Origin: Ascidiimonas meishanensis
Lineage (GTDB): Bacteria > Bacteroidota > Bacteroidia > Flavobacteriales > Flavobacteriaceae
Assembly (NCBI RefSeq): GCF_037782385.1
Contig: NZ_JBBEXD010000003.1
Span: 124,001 to 188,000 of the forward strand
Length of the DNA: 64,000 nucleotides
Direction: 5' to 3'
The notes under the pieces: generated by a model
Seen by the model: the letters and a program-made list of their open reading frames with translations, nothing else
What the model was told of the DNA's origin: nothing
The model's database searches: none
Translations under genes and position numbers: made by a program
Shown: positions 61,363-64,000 of the stretch, piece after piece
Numbering within the stretch: position 1 is the first letter of the stretch
Layout of the letters: every line of letters starts with the position of its first letter

Positions 61363-62172
61363 TTAAACTAAGACTTTACTATCGTAGAATTGAGTATACG
61401 CATCTTCAAACTCATAAATAGAAATGAAAGGTAATACTGGTTTATCCAACCCAGCAATATGCGTTCCTAATTCTTCTGGGATTTCTTCCGCAGCCAGAAT
61501 AATGCCGTCAGAGTTATTCACAGCCATTTTCATAAGATTGGCATAGTCAGGAGTTTCTAAAGCCTGAATATCTTCGGTATCAATACCGTCAAATTTAATT
61601 TTATTCATCATTTCTTTATCCAAAGTACCATCAAAATCCTTGCCATAAACAGAGGTTACGATTTTACTTTCGGCAAATAAAGGTTCATCCTTGTAATATT
61701 TTTTTAGGTATAGAGGTACCAAGGCTGCCATCCATCCATGAATATGAATGATATCTGGTGACCAATTTAGTTTTTTTACGGTTTCTACGACACCTTTGGC
61801 AAAAAATATGGCTCTTTCGTCATTGTCGGGAAATAAATTTCCGTCCTCATCAGAAAAGGTAGCTTTGCGCTTGAAATACTCTTCGTTATCAATAAAATAA
61901 ACTTGTATTCTTTCTTTAGGAATAGAAGCCACCTTAATAATTAGTGGCATATCCATGTCATTGACTACCAAATTCATTCCAGATAATCTAATTACCTCGT
62001 GCAGCTGATGCCGTCTTTCATTAATATTTCCAAATCTAGGCATAAAGATTCTAATCTGTCCACCACGATCATTAACCATTCGTGGACTCTCGTATGCCAT
62101 TAAAGAAACCTCATTTTCGGGTAGATATGGCACCATTTCTGATGCAACAAATAACACCTTCTTATCCGTCAT
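61363..62172 (-). CDS. GT5-like glycogen/starch synthase N-terminal-domain protein
   Basis: The 269-residue protein resembles only the N-terminal half of GT5 glycogen synthases: it opens VLFVASEMVPYLPENE, has RIFMPRFGNINERR and the segment SPDIIHIHGWMAALVP. It lacks the C-terminal GT1 half that binds the nucleotide sugar in full synthases (usually about 480 residues), so catalysis is doubtful. Short proteins of this kind occur next to panC in Bacteroidetes. It heads an operon with DUF4270 and glmS and is divergent from panC. Confidence 0.85.
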   Translation of the reverse strand: MTDKKVLFVASEMVPYLPENEVSLMAYESPRMVNDRGGQIRIFMPRFGNINERRHQLHEVIRLSGMNLVVNDMDMPLIIKVASIPKERIQVYFIDNEEYFKRKATFSDEDGNLFPDNDERAIFFAKGVVETVKKLNWSPDIIHIHGWMAALVPLYLKKYYKDEPLFAESKIVTSVYGKDFDGTLDKEMMNKIKFDGIDTEDIQALETPDYANLMKMAVNNSDGIILAAEEIPEELGTHIAGLDKPVLPFISIYEFEDAYTQFYDSKVLV

Positions 62173-62213
62173 ATAATTCAGTTTGTATTATTCACTCTTA
62201 AACTTAAAACATG

Positions 62214-62221
62214 CAAAATTA
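62214..62221 (-). promoter_or_regulatory. Promoter -7 box for the GT5-DUF4270-glmS operon
   Basis: The minus strand reads TAATTTTG, a perfect TAnnTTTG, about 40 bp upstream of the start at 62172. A second possible box (TATTTTTG) lies next to it. Confidence 0.5.
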
Positions 62222-62252
62222 CAAAAATAATGCCTAATTACTTTAAATTATA

Positions 62253-62260
62253 TAAGTTTG
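62253..62260 (+). promoter_or_regulatory. Promoter -7 box for panC
   Basis: TAAGTTTG matches TAnnTTTG and lies 21 bp before the panC ATG. Together with the minus-strand box it forms a compact divergent promoter region. No -33 TTG is seen. Confidence 0.5.
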
Positions 62261-62281
62261 CACGCTGTTAATTTTTCGTGA

Positions 62282-63130
62282 ATGAAAATTATTCAACAAA
62301 AGCACATACTCAACGAAGCCTTAAAAGGCTATAGATCACAAGAACGTTCTATTGGTTTAGTCCCTACTATGGGGGCTTTACATGAAGGGCATGAATCTTT
62401 AATACGTACCTCTTTGTCTAATAATAAGGTAACGGTTGTGAGTATTTTTGTAAACCCCACTCAATTTGATAATAAAGAAGATTTAGCGAAATATCCGCGC
62501 ACATTGGAAATTGATGTGAAACGAATTCATCAAATAGATCCTAATATTCTGGTATTTGCACCAAGTATTGAAGAGATTTATGAGGATGATGTAGTTTCTA
62601 AGGCTTTTGATTTTGATGGGTTGGAAAATGAAATGGAAGGTAAACACAGAAAAGGGCATTTTGATGGAGTTGGAACCATTGTAAAAAGCCTTTTTGAAAT
62701 TGTACAACCAGATGTTGCCTATTTTGGTGAAAAAGATTATCAACAATTGATGATCATTAAAAAAATGGTCGCTAAACTAAAAATGCCAGTTACCGTTGTT
62801 GGATGCCCTATTTTAAGAGAAAAGAACGGCCTTGCCATGAGTTCTAGAAATGAAAGGCTCTCTAAAGATATTCGTGAAAAAGCAGCACTAATTTACCAGA
62901 CCTTACTAGAGGCAAAGCAGCGTTTTGACAAAAACAGTATATTGGAAGTGTTAGAATGGGTTAAAAACCAGTTTAATACTTTTGAAGATTTTGATTTGGA
63001 GTATATAGAAATTAGCAACGCGGAGACCTTGAAACCTGCCAAATACAAATTAGAACGGCAGAAATACCGTATTTTCATAGCAGTCTATGCAGGGAATATA
63101 AGACTTATTGACAACTTAGCACTAAATTAA
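62282..63130 (+). CDS. panC: Pantothenate synthetase
   Basis: The 282-residue cytosolic enzyme joins pantoate and beta-alanine using ATP. It has PTMGALHEGHESLI near residue 30, VSIFVNPTQF, and the MSSRNERLS element near residue 183 that acts like the KMSKS loop. Length and start fit the family. It is followed 13 bp later by panD, so the two make the beta-alanine and its condensation partner together. Confidence 0.96.
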   Translation: MKIIQQKHILNEALKGYRSQERSIGLVPTMGALHEGHESLIRTSLSNNKVTVVSIFVNPTQFDNKEDLAKYPRTLEIDVKRIHQIDPNILVFAPSIEEIYEDDVVSKAFDFDGLENEMEGKHRKGHFDGVGTIVKSLFEIVQPDVAYFGEKDYQQLMIIKKMVAKLKMPVTVVGCPILREKNGLAMSSRNERLSKDIREKAALIYQTLLEAKQRFDKNSILEVLEWVKNQFNTFEDFDLEYIEISNAETLKPAKYKLERQKYRIFIAVYAGNIRLIDNLALN

Positions 63131-63143
63131 TTAACTTTGCGCC

Positions 63144-63494
63144 ATGCAAATAGAAGTAGTAAAATCTAAGATTCACAGGGTTACCGTTACGGGAGCCGAC
63201 TTGAATTATATTGGTAGTATTACCATTGACGAGGCATTAATGGAAGCCGCTAACATTATTGAAGGAGAAAAAGTACAAATTGTAAACATTAATAATGGAG
63301 AACGACTAGAGACCTATGCTATAAAGGGTAACAAAAATAGTGGTGAAATTACACTTAACGGACCCGCAGCCCGAAAGGTGCAGCGAGGTGATGTTGTAAT
63401 CATTATTTCTTATGGTATTATGGATTTTGAAACTGCCAAAGAATTTAAACCCACGTTGGTTTTTCCAAACGAAAAGGACAATTCTTTAACCTAA
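63144..63494 (+). CDS. panD: Aspartate 1-decarboxylase
   Basis: The 116-residue pyruvoyl enzyme makes beta-alanine from aspartate. The self-cleavage site Gly24-Ser25 (YIGSITIDEALM) is at the same position as in Escherichia coli PanD, and GPAARKVQRGDVVIIISYG is conserved. It is cotranscribed with panC. It ends 2 bp before the next membrane-protein gene. Confidence 0.96.
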   Translation: MQIEVVKSKIHRVTVTGADLNYIGSITIDEALMEAANIIEGEKVQIVNINNGERLETYAIKGNKNSGEITLNGPAARKVQRGDVVIIISYGIMDFETAKEFKPTLVFPNEKDNSLT

Positions 63495-63496
63495 GC

Positions 63497-64000
63497 TTGA
63501 AGAAAAATATAAGTAAAATTGCAAAAATTGTACTCCCTTTATCTTTGGGAGTTTTTTTAATTTGGTACTCTTACCACAATACCTCGCCAGAAGACAGACA
63601 ACAAATTTATACCTCCATTAAGAACGCGGATTATCTATGGGTATTTCTTTCTTTATTATTAGGTTTGTTAAGTCATTTATCCAGAGCTTATAGATGGCAT
63701 TTTCTTTTAAAACCTTTGGGATATGAACCCCGATTTTTAAACAGCCTTATGGCAGTTTCTATAGCCTATTTTGCTAATTTAGGGATTCCAAGATCTGGAG
63801 AAATTTTGAGAGCTACCACCCTTACTACCTATGAAGGTGTTCCGTTTCAAAAAGCATTTGGAACTATTGTAGCAGAACGTATTGTAGATTTATTAATGCT
63901 TCTGCTCATCATTTTTGCAGCTTTAATTATGCAAACAGATACCATCATTAACTTCTTTATGGAAAGAGGCTTTGATTTTAAATTTCTGTTGCTTCTTGCA
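63497..64000 (+). CDS. UPF0104/lysylphosphatidylglycerol synthetase-type membrane protein, N-terminal part
   Basis: At least 168 codons are present from a TTG at 63497, 2 bp after the panD stop, and the gene leaves the window. Its N-terminus reads KNISKIAKIVLPLSLGVFLIW, then HLSRAYRWHFLLKPLGYEP and LGIPRSGEILRATTL, the hallmark of UPF0104 flippase-like membrane proteins (AglD/MprF N-terminal type). At least four membrane segments are visible. A hairpin with a T-run lies in its first codons. The function and the rest of the protein cannot be judged. Confidence 0.85.
   Translation, partial: MKKNISKIAKIVLPLSLGVFLIWYSYHNTSPEDRQQIYTSIKNADYLWVFLSLLLGLLSHLSRAYRWHFLLKPLGYEPRFLNSLMAVSIAYFANLGIPRSGEILRATTLTTYEGVPFQKAFGTIVAERIVDLLMLLLIIFAALIMQTDTIINFFMERGFDFKFLLLLA

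Noticed and set aside
1..64000. tRNA, rRNA, CRISPR arrays, IS elements, prophage and defence islands
   Set aside because: I looked in all gaps and found no cloverleaf, regularly spaced repeat array, transposase or integrase. A tRNAscan or IS search could still find something small.

Overview
The window comes from a low-GC member of the Bacteroidetes, most likely a marine-type Flavobacteriaceae; I cannot name the genus. The evidence is the protein families (Oar-like and CarboxypepD_reg TonB receptors, DUF4270, a THC0290-type outer membrane protein, a short GT5 protein beside panC) and the promoters, many of which carry the Bacteroidetes -7 box TAnnTTTG. No rRNA, tRNA, CRISPR array, intact insertion sequence or prophage was seen. 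Most of the window is chromosomal core sequence.

Layout. 1-2381 (minus): start of an iron-type alcohol dehydrogenase, then nadD, gmk and yicC. 2663-8409 (minus) is a six-gene operon: TIM-barrel lipoprotein, DinB, MFS permease, Gfo/Idh/MocA dehydrogenase, cytosolic TIM-barrel protein and DUF1080 lipoprotein. Divergent from it (8558-10927) are a GMC dehydrogenase and a Tat-type gluconate-dehydrogenase-subunit-3 protein, followed by a convergent cytochrome c lipoprotein (11170-11652). Together these look like a respiratory 3-keto-glycoside pathway: C3 oxidation and cleavage in the cell envelope, import by the MFS carrier, and final steps in the cytoplasm. 11693-20670 is mixed housekeeping: YheT hydrolase, DUF1543, a membrane-bound XRE regulator, a small basic protein, thioesterase, EamA exporter, ArsC-like protein, DinB, a DUF3298 lipoprotein, a cystathionine gamma-synthase and an outer membrane protein.

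20914-36521: gdhA, recO, a haem-receptor-like TonB receptor, ileS, a DksA-like protein, lspA, a response regulator coupled to a truncated PAS protein, 5-formyl-THF cyclo-ligase, uvrC and a patatin/beta-barrel protein. 36710-44018: tyrosine breakdown (hmgA, hppD), then DUF3108, tryptophan 2,3-dioxygenase, an M23 peptidase and pgi. 44173-49908: an Oar-like TonB receptor, an M61 peptidase and a GNAT protein. 49868-53052: a small membrane protein, a broken FeeM-like acyltransferase lying between two copies of the atpC 3' end, then atpC and atpD. 53252-62172 (minus): a TonB receptor with an SGNH lipoprotein, and an operon of a GT5-like protein, a DUF4270 lipoprotein and glmS. 62282-64000 (plus): panC, panD and the start of a UPF0104 membrane protein.

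Points most worth a second look: the isoleucyl-tRNA synthetase carries GIHH in place of the HIGH signature, a swap linked to extreme mupirocin resistance; the GMC dehydrogenase carries a C-x5-C-x3-C motif matching the [3Fe-4S] site of cytochrome-linked glucose dehydrogenase; the atpC 3' end and its terminator are duplicated around an acyltransferase gene broken by one TGA; and a sensor cut off inside a PAS domain overlaps its response regulator by one base. All alignments and stem counts here were done by eye.
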